Below are positions 18,153 to 27,140 of a DNA stretch of 64,000 nucleotides, in pieces. This DNA is from Candidatus Defluviibacterium haderslevense (lineage in GTDB: Bacteria; Bacteroidota; Bacteroidia; Chitinophagales; Saprospiraceae). The notes beneath the pieces were generated by a model. The model was given only the letters and a program-made list of their open reading frames with translations. It was not told the DNA's origin and ran no database searches. The position numbers were made by a program, and so were the translations under genes. Within the stretch, counting starts at the first letter, position 1; each line of letters opens with the position of its first letter. The stretch lies in contig JADJRL010000003.1 of the NCBI GenBank assembly GCA_016712225.1, positions 386,001 to 450,000 on the forward strand. Direction: 5' to 3'.

Positions 18153-19382
18153 CTAAAATTTATTTTTTTTATTTTTTGCACCAATCAGATCTACACTTAA
18201 ATTGATTCCAAAGCTAATAACAAACAATACACAAGCCAAAGCAAATAATGCTGAATAATGTACACCTCCCTGTGGAGCCTCTCCAAGTTCTGCAGCAATG
18301 GTTGCCGGAATGGTCCTTATGGGTTCCAATATTGAGTGAGGAATGACAGCAGCATTTCCTGTGACCATTAAAACGGCCATAGTCTCTCCAATAGCACGAC
18401 CTATTCCTAATATCGCTGCTGCACTAATACCTGAAATGGAGTATGGAAGTATGACATACCTAATGGTTTGCCAGTGATTAGCTCCTAGGGCAAAACTGGA
18501 TTCTTTCATGGTCTTCGGTGTGTTTCGTATGGCATCATCAGATAAGGTGATAATAGTAGGTAAAGCCATAATAGCCAAGATAATACTTCCTGTAAGAGCC
18601 GTCTCGCCAACTGGCAGATTAAACCAATGTTGAACGAATGGAACCACAACGACTAGACCAAAAAAGCCAAGTACCACTGAAGGAATTCCTGATAATAATT
18701 CGATTAAGGGTTTTAGTACATTCCGTACTCTAAAATGAGCTATTTCTGAAATGTATATCGCAACCGACAGACCTAAAGGTAATGCAAAAAGTATAGCAAT
18801 TAAACTCACCCATAAGGTTCCCAATATTAATGGCAAGGCACCCATTTGTGCTATAGGATGTGCGGTAGGCAACCATTCCTTTCCGGCAAAAAAATCACTC
18901 ACCTTAATATGTGGAACTTCAATTAATTTTCCATTGAATTCAGGGTGCGCTTTAATGTAAGTTTCATTTACATAATTTTCAGGAACAAAGGCTATCGTCC
19001 CCGGTATACTATCTATGAGTTTTCCAATGCATACTGAAATATTTTGCAAGGTATCACCCAATTCTTCATCCGTAAAATAATTCCCAATATCATCTATTCT
19101 AAACAAGGTAATCGGAACGCTATCACCTCCAACTTCCGACCAATCCGTAATACTTTGATCGAAGATGTTTTTCAAATCCGTATCGTTGATTTTATTAAGT
19201 GGATTGGATTTATGGAGTACCAATACACTTCCTTCTTCCAAGGACGATTTACGAAATAATGAAAAACCTTCTTTAAATAAAAAAATAACAATTAACAAGA
19301 TCGTAAGCGAAGTTACCCAACTGCATGCTTGCAGTATGATTTCAATTCCCCGTTCTACAATACTCCGAACTTTATGATTCAC
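18153..19382 (-). CDS. pstC: Phosphate permease PstC with PstS-like periplasmic insertion
   Basis: A 409-residue permease; a plain PstC is about 300 residues. The first span is at about 15-35, and residues about 48-165 form an extra periplasmic domain before the second span. That insertion contains NPLNKINDTDLKNIFDQSI and DWSEVGGDSVPITLF, which parallel NPKNKVSQLTREQIEGIYTG and NWKEVGGDDEKIIAY of the PstS encoded just upstream; IPGTIAFVPENYVNE parallels GAIGYIGLAYMEN. The permease part has LLSGIPSVVLGFFGLVVV, ALGANHWQTIRYVILP and GRAIGETMAVLMVTG. The insertion looks like half of a phosphate-binding fold and may help capture substrate. Confidence 0.92.
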   Translation of the reverse strand: MNHKVRSIVERGIEIILQACSWVTSLTILLIVIFLFKEGFSLFRKSSLEEGSVLVLHKSNPLNKINDTDLKNIFDQSITDWSEVGGDSVPITLFRIDDIGNYFTDEELGDTLQNISVCIGKLIDSIPGTIAFVPENYVNETYIKAHPEFNGKLIEVPHIKVSDFFAGKEWLPTAHPIAQMGALPLILGTLWVSLIAILFALPLGLSVAIYISEIAHFRVRNVLKPLIELLSGIPSVVLGFFGLVVVVPFVQHWFNLPVGETALTGSIILAIMALPTIITLSDDAIRNTPKTMKESSFALGANHWQTIRYVILPYSISGISAAAILGIGRAIGETMAVLMVTGNAAVIPHSILEPIRTIPATIAAELGEAPQGGVHYSALFALACVLFVISFGINLSVDLIGAKNKKNKF

Positions 19383-19547
19383 AATAATCCAGTTAATTTA
19401 TTTTTTCAATTTAATTATTATACTTGTACATTTCATCTATCGTTCGCAACTTAATAAATTTATTTGAGAACAAATAAAAAAATTAAATTTAGATTGAATC
19501 CATTCTAAATGTAACAAATAATTAGTACACCTCAGATCCTCTTTAGC

Positions 19548-19630
19548 CCTTCACTTTCCAAGATGACTAAAAGATTCCATCGAGTTCTTCAACCGAGATG
19601 GATAAAGTGTAACAACACTTTAAGTGAAGG
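19548..19630 (-). other. Nested inverted repeats between pstS and pstC
   Basis: In the 284-base pstC-pstS gap, CCTTCACTT (19548-19556) pairs with AAGTGAAGG (19622-19630). The enclosed 65 bases hold two further hairpins, CCATC/GATGG (19577-19601) and AAAGTG/CACTTT (19604-19621). The structure lies 37 bases after the pstS stop. It could be an intercistronic stem that protects the pstS mRNA or attenuates the permease genes. No run of U follows on the coding strand, so it is not a standard terminator. The remaining bases up to pstC are AT-rich without other signals. Confidence 0.5.
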
Positions 19631-19666
19631 AACGTTTTAACGAATATTCGGCTTGGGACGGGTTCC

Positions 19667-20497
19667 TTATAATGAAATATACCCAACTGTACTTACCGTC
19701 TTTTGACCTTCAGCAGACAACACATAATCGATAAATGGTTTTACCAATTTTGCATCCTTAGTTAAATAATAATAATATAATGGTCGAACAATAGGATATT
19801 TTTTAGATTTAGCATTTTCAACCGTTGGAGTTACAAATGTTTTTCCTTTATCATATGATACGTTGATTGCTTTAAGATTATTTTCCATGTAGGCAAGTCC
19901 AATGTACCCAATGGCTCCTTTTGTCTGACTAACAGATTGTACTATGGTTCCTGTTGCAGGCATCATTAACACAGTACTCGCATAATTTTTATTACTCATT
20001 ACATGTTCTTTAAAGAATTCGAAAGTACCAGAGCTAGACTCTCTTGAATAAGCAATAATCTTTTCATCGTCGCCTCCTACTTCTTTCCAATTTTTTATTT
20101 TTCCAGTATAGATTCCTTCTATTTGTTCACGAGTTAACTGGCTTACTTTATTTTTTGGATTGACTATAATACTTAATGCATCATTAGCGATAATAACCTC
20201 TTTAAATGCTTTTCCAGCTTCTTGAAGTTTAATTTTTTCAGCAATTTTTATTTTTCTGGAAGACATCGCTATATCAGTAGTTCCATCCAAAAAAGCAGCA
20301 ATCCCAACACCGCTACCTCCGCCGACAACGGTGATTTTTGCTGATGGATTTTTCTTCATATAAAGTTCTGCTTCCTTTTGGCTTAGTGGAAGTACGGTAT
20401 CACTTCCTTTGATTTTTAGAGCTCCAGGATTTTGGAAAGTAAAGGCAGAAAATAAGACTAGGACAGTAAAAAGTGCAATTAATTTTAAATGTTTCAT
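19667..20497 (-). CDS. pstS: Phosphate-binding protein PstS
   Basis: A 276-residue periplasmic binding protein with a Sec signal peptide (1-22, ending SAFTFQ). Phosphate-site segments are visible: IKGSDTVLPLSQKEA, VVGGGSGVGIAAFLDGTTDIAMSSRKI and YSRESSSGTFEFFKEHV. The SGT and SSR turns supply the hydrogen bonds to phosphate in the family. It feeds the PstCAB importer. It is the first classical gene of the pst series, about 100 bases downstream of the porin gene. A CACCTTTG at the expected place upstream is only an imperfect -7 element. Confidence 0.94.
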   Translation of the reverse strand: MKHLKLIALFTVLVLFSAFTFQNPGALKIKGSDTVLPLSQKEAELYMKKNPSAKITVVGGGSGVGIAAFLDGTTDIAMSSRKIKIAEKIKLQEAGKAFKEVIIANDALSIIVNPKNKVSQLTREQIEGIYTGKIKNWKEVGGDDEKIIAYSRESSSGTFEFFKEHVMSNKNYASTVLMMPATGTIVQSVSQTKGAIGYIGLAYMENNLKAINVSYDKGKTFVTPTVENAKSKKYPIVRPLYYYYLTKDAKLVKPFIDYVLSAEGQKTVSTVGYISL

Positions 20498-20598
20498 TTT
20501 ATGAATATTTTTATTTGTTTTTTAAATTTGATACAAAGGTGTACTCGCAATATTAAGAGAATATGATGTATTCTTTAATACTTTGTTAAATGTTGAAA

Positions 20599-21894
20599 TT
20601 AGAATTTATATTGTAATCTTAATGTTAATACATTATCTTTCAAATCTTTAGCGAAGGCGCTCAGATTCTGGCTGGTTTCGTTCGTTACGATATCATAATA
20701 AGCCATGAATTTAACATTGGTATTCATACGATAGTTCCATCCAATTCCAATGGTAGAATACATGATATCAGTACCGGTCAATTTTGAGCCTGATTTTCCA
20801 ATATCATCTTTACTAACCTCAGTATTAGGATCATACCAATCATATTTAACCACCAATTGGTGTTTAGATTGCATTATATTTTGAGCCAATATGACATAAC
20901 CACCAGTGAATGGTCTGATATAGGTATCACCTGTTGGTGCAGTTCCTGTATTTGGGCTGCTGGATGAAGTGCTTGATCCTGCTTGATGTCCTGTAATATA
21001 TTCACCACGTAGTGCTGTGATACCAATAGGCAGATCCCATGTTAATTGAGCATCAACCCCCAAATATTCTCGCTTAGCCTTGCTATTTAAATTTGAACTT
21101 GTAGAGTCTACTATCCATGCGAGAATTCCTGAAGGATTCGTTTCAATATTACTATAAACAAATTTATTTCCTTGTTTTATACCACCGTTATAATATGAAA
21201 ATCGCAAACCATAATTGATTTTTTCATTTCTTGTAGTTTTGGCAATACCTATATTCCCAATAAAATCTTTAAATGAGTCAAAATCATTTGTTCCTGCCAA
21301 ACCTGTTCCATTGAAAAGCCCGGCTTCAATTTTTAATATATTCCACTTGGAAGGTTTTGGAGCTTGAAAGCTCAATTTAGCGCCTAAATCTCTTTCTCCA
21401 GGTAGAAAAGCCTGTACAATTCTAGCACGCTCAGGTGATTCTCTAAGTGAAGAGGAATATTCATTTTCAAAACTAAAAGGTCTGTTAAACATCCCCATGG
21501 TAAGTGACAATGAACTTTTCCAGGGCTCCGTTACAGAAAAAAATACATCTTTAAAGTTTACACCCCTTTGGGTAACATCGAATTGAATAACACTGGACGT
21601 TAAACCACTGGTATAAGTAAATTTAAGTCGTCCGCGTCTTACATCAAATCGATTATCTACTGCTGCAGGAAAATTTCCTCCGGCAAAACTTGAAATCCCT
21701 GCTGTATCGGCGATTTGATATTGAGCTTGGACGTACCCTGAGATTTTGAGCTTTTTCAAAATATAGAGGTCAGATTGAAGTTTATTAATCGCAGTCCCCA
21801 TAGTATCCATTGGATTGGCCACTTCCTCTTGGGCTGATAATAGTGTGATACTTAAGCACATACATATCACTAGCAAACATTTTAATAGATTCAT
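20599..21894 (-). CDS. Phosphate-selective porin O/P-like outer-membrane protein
   Basis: A 431-residue protein with a signal peptide (cleavage near LLSAQEE), a short coiled segment (MDTMGTAINKLQSDLYILKKL) and then alternating amphipathic strands of a beta-barrel ending in the aromatic LRLQYKF. Segments DNRFDVRRGRLKFTYT and FNRPFSFENEYSSS are typical of OprO/OprP-family porins. Its position immediately upstream of pstS strongly suggests a phosphate or polyphosphate channel in the outer membrane. Confidence 0.85.
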   Translation of the reverse strand: MNLLKCLLVICMCLSITLLSAQEEVANPMDTMGTAINKLQSDLYILKKLKISGYVQAQYQIADTAGISSFAGGNFPAAVDNRFDVRRGRLKFTYTSGLTSSVIQFDVTQRGVNFKDVFFSVTEPWKSSLSLTMGMFNRPFSFENEYSSSLRESPERARIVQAFLPGERDLGAKLSFQAPKPSKWNILKIEAGLFNGTGLAGTNDFDSFKDFIGNIGIAKTTRNEKINYGLRFSYYNGGIKQGNKFVYSNIETNPSGILAWIVDSTSSNLNSKAKREYLGVDAQLTWDLPIGITALRGEYITGHQAGSSTSSSSPNTGTAPTGDTYIRPFTGGYVILAQNIMQSKHQLVVKYDWYDPNTEVSKDDIGKSGSKLTGTDIMYSTIGIGWNYRMNTNVKFMAYYDIVTNETSQNLSAFAKDLKDNVLTLRLQYKF

Positions 21895-22036
21895 TATTTT
21901 ATTTTTATAGATTCGTCACAAAGCTATTGCGCTCCATACGATTCTAATATGAATTGAATATTACCAAATTATTAAGTTTTTGACTACCTAATTAATTTTA
22001 TGCACTTCAAAAGTTTAGAAAACCAATTCTGGAGCC

Positions 22037-22055
22037 TTTAGGATACTTTCCTAAA
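22037..22055. other. Small perfect hairpin upstream of the porin gene
   Basis: TTTAGGA and TCCTAAA (7-base arms, 5-base loop) lie in the 258-base gap between the 22153 gene stop and the porin start. It could end the upstream message or sit in the porin leader. No T-tract follows in either direction. Nothing else was recognised in this gap. Confidence 0.3.
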
Positions 22056-22152
22056 CCAATATTCAAATTATAGATTTATAGTAGGCTTACTGAGGAGTTA
22101 CACGTTAAAGAATATAAATTTTGTAAAAATCACATACAATCTCTTAAAAAAT

Positions 22153-23106
22153 TTATTTCTTACTTAGACTTTTACCAAATGGAAGGGTTACTCCTAACCA
22201 AGGCAATGCAAAAAATCCATCATTTTCATTAGAAATTGGGCTAAATAATCCTAAGTCTATGGATGCATGCTTACCTGCATAACGATATGCTCCAGAAATT
22301 ACATTTACGTTAGACACAAAATCACCTTCACCAAAAGCTGTAAACCAATTTTCAGTTACTAAATAACTACTCTTACTTAACCGATACATCCCACTAATAT
22401 TTACAGTAGGCCGCTTCCCCCATAAACCATCTCCCTGCGATCTAGCAAAACCCCAACCCAATCCAATACTTAAGTTATTATTTCTATTGCCATAAGAACC
22501 CAATCCATACAAGATGCCGGCAGTTCCCCTTGTTTCGTCTCCTCCGAAAGGAACAAAAAAAGCAATGGCTCCAACAGAAAAATTAAATTTTCTTTCACCG
22601 TTTCCAAACAAAAATTTTGGTGTTACCCACATTGGGGAATATTGAGCACTTTCTCTACCAAACAAAAACAAAGGAACTATCCCTAAACCACAAGTAAAAT
22701 GATCAGTAAATCCATAACTAACTTGATTCATGAATACCCATATATTTTGGTAATAGCCTTCACCTTCCCTAAGATTATAAGCGCTCGGCGCAAAAAGATA
22801 TCGACCGGCATTTGGATTCTCATACCAATATGCTCCACCATGAACTTGAATCTCTTGTATGCTCTCAATAACTTTAATATCGATTTTTTTGATAGACAAT
22901 TCTCCTAATTTTTCGGTGTTTATACGCACCAAAACAGAGTCCATAAAAATTAATGTACCCATGAAATCATTACCGTCGTTCGTTTCAATATGTATAGAGC
23001 TTCCTAATTTCAATTCTTTGGGTATACTCGGTTTTTGAGCGTTTAACATATTAAAGAAGAACAATATAAGTAGAATAGTGCAAGTCCTCAATATTTGCAT
23101 TTTCAT
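22153..23106 (-). CDS. Outer-membrane beta-barrel protein of unknown function
   Basis: A 317-residue protein with a signal peptide (to about LNAQKP). A small beta-domain at 30-85 (LGSSIHIETNDGNDFMGTLIF, then LGELSIKKIDIKVIESI) resembles an LSm/SH3-like sheet. About ten amphipathic strands rich in Gly and aromatic residues follow (YGFTDHFTCGLGIVPLFLFG, GLGWGFARSQGDG). It lies upstream of the porin and pst genes on the same strand, which suggests a phosphate-related role, but no specific family is recognised. Confidence 0.65.
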   Translation of the reverse strand: MKMQILRTCTILLILFFFNMLNAQKPSIPKELKLGSSIHIETNDGNDFMGTLIFMDSVLVRINTEKLGELSIKKIDIKVIESIQEIQVHGGAYWYENPNAGRYLFAPSAYNLREGEGYYQNIWVFMNQVSYGFTDHFTCGLGIVPLFLFGRESAQYSPMWVTPKFLFGNGERKFNFSVGAIAFFVPFGGDETRGTAGILYGLGSYGNRNNNLSIGLGWGFARSQGDGLWGKRPTVNISGMYRLSKSSYLVTENWFTAFGEGDFVSNVNVISGAYRYAGKHASIDLGLFSPISNENDGFFALPWLGVTLPFGKSLSKK

Positions 23107-23402
23107 TTGAATTAATATTTATTTAAATAAACGTAGATTTACAAAATTAATCCATTTCTCTATATGAAGTTAAAAATAATCCTAGTAATGCTGATTTAAA
23201 TGTGTTTAAAGACAACTATTATGTTAATGTACGATCAAAAAACAAGTTACTATATTACCTCTTTATTATGTTAAACTTAATTAATCAAACACCATTTTTG
23301 CAACAATAAATGATCAATATGCATATTATAACTTGCAATAATTTCTAACTGAATTTATATTTCAATAAATTAAAATCACATGAATAACTTATTAGTTTAC
23401 TT

Positions 23403-23410
23403 TAACTTTG
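23403..23410 (+). promoter_or_regulatory. -7 element that decides the start of the 23462 gene
   Basis: TAACTTTG is an exact TAnnTTTG match. Its last three bases are the TTG that would open a longer frame (23408). Transcription from this element would begin a few bases downstream, so that TTG cannot be the start codon. The rest of the 23107-23461 gap is AT-rich with no other signal. Confidence 0.5.
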
Positions 23411-23461
23411 TATCTGCAGCAAATCATTAAAAAACACATATTCAAAATTCTATCCAAAAAA

Positions 23462-25090
23462 ATGATTATTAACTTTAGTTCCAAAATATATTCGAAAATT
23501 TTCTACCGATTCATTTTGGTATTTATGCTATTTAAAACTTCGAATATAATGGCAAATTTGATTGTGGCAAACAACTCAAATTATACCAATTATTTGAATG
23601 CATTAGTTCAAGGAGATACCTTATACTTGAGGCAAGGTGTTTACGACAATAATCTTAAATTAAATGGTTTAAATGGCACACCCTTAGAGCCTATAGTAAT
23701 CATTGGAGAGGCAAATAAAACCATTTTTATAGGACAATCTTGTTGTAATACGGTGAGCATAACTAAATGCTCCTATTTAGTTATCAAAAATATTCAATTA
23801 GATGGTCAAAATCTATCCATTGATGCCGTAAAAGCAGAAGGAACAATCGGGAATTGGGCGCATCATATTACAATTGAATATCTCAACATAATAAATTATG
23901 GAAATTCTCAACAGAATGTAGGTATCAGTACTAAGTGTTCAGCTTGGAATTGGCTCATAAGAAAAAATACAATCATTGGTGCTGGGACCGGAATGTACCT
24001 TGGTAATTCGAACGGTGATGCACCCTTCGTGAATGGAATCATTGAGTATAATTACATTGCTAATACGGTGGGTTATAATATGGAAATCAAACATCAATTA
24101 AACCAAGTTAGAAATAATTTTACAGGTACTTCTGTCGATGGTAAAACGATAATCAGAAAAAATGTATTTACAAAAGATTCCACTTCATCAACTGGCGGAA
24201 ATGCCAGACCTAATTTATTGGTGGGCGGATTTCCACTTGAAGGATTTGGATCCAAAGATTACTATGAAATATATGGAAATTTTTTTTACAACAACCCAGT
24301 AGAAGCTTTATTCCAAGGAACTGGAAATATCATAATGTATAACAATATATTTGTGAATCATTACGATCCTTCTGGTTTTAGAGCCATATACATTACGCCC
24401 CAGAATGGCGTAAGCCCTCAGAATGTAAAAATTTTTCACAATACAGTATGGACACTAAATAGTTCTGGAGGTATTCGTTTGTATAATCCAAACACATCCT
24501 ATCAACAGCATTGTTACGCCAATGCGGTATTTGCAACATCACCTATAACTAATTTCACAAATAGCTTAGATAATATTACTGATTCCTATTCAAATATTGG
24601 AAAGTATGTAATTTCTGCAACTTCAAACATAACCCAACTCAACCTATATCCACGGATTGGCCAACTCACAGGTTCTTTGACATTGGATTCGTTATTTCAT
24701 TTGTACACTCAATGGGATAAGGATTTTAATGGAGATCTATATAAGTGGTCCTATCGTGGTGCATATTCTGGTTGTTGTATGAATAATGGATGGCCGCTAC
24801 AATTAGACACTATTGCTTCACAAAAAACTACCACAAGCATACATCATTTAAAAAATGAAATGGATTGTATCTTTCTTCCCAATCCAATAAACACTACTTT
24901 ATATCTAAATTGTGATTTCCTATTGCCTTGTCAAATTGAAATCTTTAATACTGTGGGTGAAAAAGTTTTTGGTACTCAATTAAGTTCGACCTCAAACACC
25001 ATTGATTTTACAAATAGATCCAAGGGAATATATATTATGTCTTTTAAAACTAAAAATGGAATTTTTGTAAAGAAGATTCTAAAGCAATAA
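23462..25090 (+). CDS. Secreted right-handed beta-helix protein with T9SS type A domain
   Basis: I take the ATG at 23462 rather than the TTG at 23408, because the latter lies in a -7 element and MIINFSSKIYSKIFYRFILVF then begins a signal peptide ending near NIMANLIVA. Residues about 45-440 are a pectate-lyase/PL-like parallel beta-helix, with repeating short strands and asparagine ladders (LVIKNIQLDGQNL, HITIEYLNIINYGN, FHNTVWTLNSSGG). The last 75 residues are a Por secretion-type sorting domain (FLPNPINTTLYLNC, FNTVGEKVF, KGIYIMSFKTKNG). Family members include polysaccharide lyases, but no catalytic residues can be assigned here. Confidence 0.82.
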   Translation: MIINFSSKIYSKIFYRFILVFMLFKTSNIMANLIVANNSNYTNYLNALVQGDTLYLRQGVYDNNLKLNGLNGTPLEPIVIIGEANKTIFIGQSCCNTVSITKCSYLVIKNIQLDGQNLSIDAVKAEGTIGNWAHHITIEYLNIINYGNSQQNVGISTKCSAWNWLIRKNTIIGAGTGMYLGNSNGDAPFVNGIIEYNYIANTVGYNMEIKHQLNQVRNNFTGTSVDGKTIIRKNVFTKDSTSSTGGNARPNLLVGGFPLEGFGSKDYYEIYGNFFYNNPVEALFQGTGNIIMYNNIFVNHYDPSGFRAIYITPQNGVSPQNVKIFHNTVWTLNSSGGIRLYNPNTSYQQHCYANAVFATSPITNFTNSLDNITDSYSNIGKYVISATSNITQLNLYPRIGQLTGSLTLDSLFHLYTQWDKDFNGDLYKWSYRGAYSGCCMNNGWPLQLDTIASQKTTTSIHHLKNEMDCIFLPNPINTTLYLNCDFLLPCQIEIFNTVGEKVFGTQLSSTSNTIDFTNRSKGIYIMSFKTKNGIFVKKILKQ

Positions 25091-25102
25091 AAACAAATAT
25101 TC

Positions 25103-25128
25103 GAATCAAATTGAAATATCTTTGATTC
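25103..25128 (+). terminator. Hairpin after the beta-helix gene
   Basis: GAATCAAA and TTTGATTC (8-base perfect arms, 10-base loop) begin 12 bases after the stop at 25090. The following sequence is AT-rich but lacks a clean T-tract, so termination is plausible rather than certain. Confidence 0.4.
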
Positions 25129-25267
25129 AAAATTAAATTCTATATATTTGAGGCCATTTAATGTAAATTATAGCATTTATCCAAGTTGTAATAAATCCAT
25201 AAACATTAATTAAAATCAACTAAATATTAAACACATAAATTATCAATAAATATAAAAGATTCCTCAT

Positions 25268-26254
25268 ATGAAAAAATTCAAAAAAGTAATTTTAAAATAC
25301 AATAAAATAAATTCATTTACATCTAATATTTTTAAAACACAATTTTTGTGTTTTGTATTATTTATGAATGTCCCTACTTTTGCTCAAATCACGGAAGTAA
25401 ATTATAAAATATATTCGACAAGACTCAATAAAGAAGTTAATGTAAATGACATTGTTGAAGATATGAAGAATTATAATGTACTTTTTTTTGGAGAAGAACA
25501 CAATGATTCTGTAGCTCATTTTCTTGAACATAAAATATTTGAAACACTACATCAATCTTTCTCTAACAACACTACCTTATCTATGGAAATGTTTGATCGA
25601 GATGTACAAACTGTAATGAATGAATATCTTCAAGGAAGTATACGTGAAAAAAATTTCACAAAAGATGCTCGTTCCTGGAGTAATTACAGGGATTATAAAC
25701 CCATGGTTGAATATGCTAAAAGCAATAAACTAGATGTCATTTGCGCCAATTCACCTACTAGATATACTAATTTAGCTGGAAGAAAAGGACAGAAGGCCTT
25801 GATGGCATTATCTTCGGATTCAAAAAAGTATTTTGCTCCCTTACCTTATGATACGGCATCTGGAAAATATTATGAAAAATTAACGGCCCTTACAAAACAC
25901 GATGCCCCTTCTACAAATGACACAACTAAAGCAGCAGCACAACCTATAATGCCAAGCGGATTCAATTTAATCATGGGGCAATCACTTTGGGACGCTACTA
26001 TGGCATATTCTATTTCCAAATACCTAAAACAACATAAAAACAAAAAAGTGTTTCAAATCAATGGAAGATTCCATAGTGACGAGGGTTTTGCTATAGTTAC
26101 ACAACTTAAAAAATACAGTCCAAAAGTAAAATCACTCATCATTTCAACAGGTAGCGACGATTCTTTTCCGAACATAGATTGGAACATTCACAAGCACCTA
26201 GGCGACTACATTATTATAACAGATCCTAATATCCCAAAAACTTATAAAGAATAG
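25268..26254 (+). CDS. ChaN-like haem-binding/TIKI-superfamily protein
   Basis: A 328-residue protein whose exported part starts after an N-terminal hydrophobic stretch (about 28-44, ending TFAQITE). The core matches the ChaN/DUF399 family: YNVLFFGEEHNDSVAHFLEH, then LSMEMFDRDVQTVMNEYLQG, SWSNYRDYKPMVEYAKSN and VICANSPTRYTNL, and a late FQINGRFHSDEGFAIVTQL. ChaN binds haem as a surface lipoprotein in Campylobacter, and the fold is related to TraB/TIKI hydrolases (the GEEH and ME motifs supply acidic and His residues). The long leader before the hydrophobic stretch leaves the start slightly uncertain. Confidence 0.8.
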   Translation: MKKFKKVILKYNKINSFTSNIFKTQFLCFVLFMNVPTFAQITEVNYKIYSTRLNKEVNVNDIVEDMKNYNVLFFGEEHNDSVAHFLEHKIFETLHQSFSNNTTLSMEMFDRDVQTVMNEYLQGSIREKNFTKDARSWSNYRDYKPMVEYAKSNKLDVICANSPTRYTNLAGRKGQKALMALSSDSKKYFAPLPYDTASGKYYEKLTALTKHDAPSTNDTTKAAAQPIMPSGFNLIMGQSLWDATMAYSISKYLKQHKNKKVFQINGRFHSDEGFAIVTQLKKYSPKVKSLIISTGSDDSFPNIDWNIHKHLGDYIIITDPNIPKTYKE

Positions 26255-26334
26255 TAAAATTATCAATCAGAAGACTAAAAGTCAATTGAATATTTTAAAA
26301 CTAGCACCTATAACCTTCTCTTTTTTAAAACAAA

Positions 26335-26350
26335 TTGCTTTTGTAAGCAA
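26335..26350. other. Palindrome between the ChaN-like and NTF2-like genes
   Basis: TTGCTT and AAGCAA with a 4-base spacer (6-4-6) lie 81 bases after the ChaN-like stop and about 135 before the next ATG. It could be a dyad operator or a weak hairpin; its sequence differs from the ATGAT-type palindromes elsewhere in the window. Confidence 0.3.
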
Positions 26351-26484
26351 AACTTAGATATTTCAAAAGAAGATTCTAATCCCTTCAACATTTAAGCTAT
26401 AAAAGTAAAACAATAAGTAATTTTCTAAAATCTAGAATAAATTGTTTACTTTTATTCTATTAATTAACCAACAAAACCAAAATT

Positions 26485-26970
26485 ATGAACTTCAAACTTC
26501 AATTACCCATACTATTGGGAGCAATTGTATTATTATTCACTTCTTGTGCTAAACCGGTAGAAGCGCCAAAACCCATCGATTTGGATGCGCTAAAAGTTGA
26601 AATCCAGAAAATGGAGGATGCTTTCGCAGCAGCTGAAAAAGCAAAAGATGCCGCTGCTGTCGCCGCCTATTACAGTGATGACGCTATAAGCTATGGAAGA
26701 AACTCTGAACCAACATCAGGTAAAGCGGCTATTCAAGCAAAAATTGCTGAAGGCATAGCAAAAGATACTACAGGAAAAACCAATGTTTATAAAGTGGTAG
26801 ATTTATTTGCCGAAGGAAATTCTGCTGTAGAAATAGGATCTTGGACAGAATTCAGTCCATCAGGTGAAGAATTATCTAAAGGCCATTATATGTCTTACTT
26901 TCAAAAAAGAGATGGCAAATATGTTTGTGTAAGGGACATGAATGTCTCGTCGACTAAAGATCAAAAGTAA
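26485..26970 (+). CDS. NTF2-like (SnoaL/DUF4440) lipoprotein
   Basis: A 161-residue protein with a lipoprotein signal (LLFTSCAKP, lipid Cys about 21). An NTF2-like alpha+beta cone follows: a helix rich in Ala/Glu/Lys (MEDAFAAAEKAKDAAAVAAY), then YYSDDAISYGRNSEPTSGKAAIQ and strands ending with HYMSYFQKRDGKYVCVRDM. Members of this fold are small-molecule-binding or enzyme-like proteins, and a catalytic role cannot be read. A strong terminator follows 36 bases downstream. Confidence 0.8.
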   Translation: MNFKLQLPILLGAIVLLFTSCAKPVEAPKPIDLDALKVEIQKMEDAFAAAEKAKDAAAVAAYYSDDAISYGRNSEPTSGKAAIQAKIAEGIAKDTTGKTNVYKVVDLFAEGNSAVEIGSWTEFSPSGEELSKGHYMSYFQKRDGKYVCVRDMNVSSTKDQK

Positions 26971-27006
26971 TGTAACATAAAATATATTACGTATTATTCT
27001 AAATAT

Positions 27007-27040
27007 AAAAAAGGAGCGTGTAGTTACTTGCTCCTTTTTT
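27007..27040 (+). terminator. Intrinsic terminator after the NTF2-like gene
   Basis: AAAAAAGGAGC and GCTCCTTTTTT form an 11-base stem with a 12-base loop, followed by more T. This is a classical Rho-independent terminator 36 bases after the stop codon. Confidence 0.85.
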
Positions 27041-27140
27041 TATACTCAAACGAAATATACACTATAAAACCATTCTATGCAATAGAATTTCTATTCCAAG
27101 TCAAAATACCTTCAAATTCAAGCACTTCCTCTTATCTCAC

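Noticed and set aside
26335..26350. TTGCTT-N4-AAGCAA as a third member of the palindrome regulon
   Set aside because: Arm sequence differs completely from the ATGAT-type sites and its position relative to the next gene is too far.
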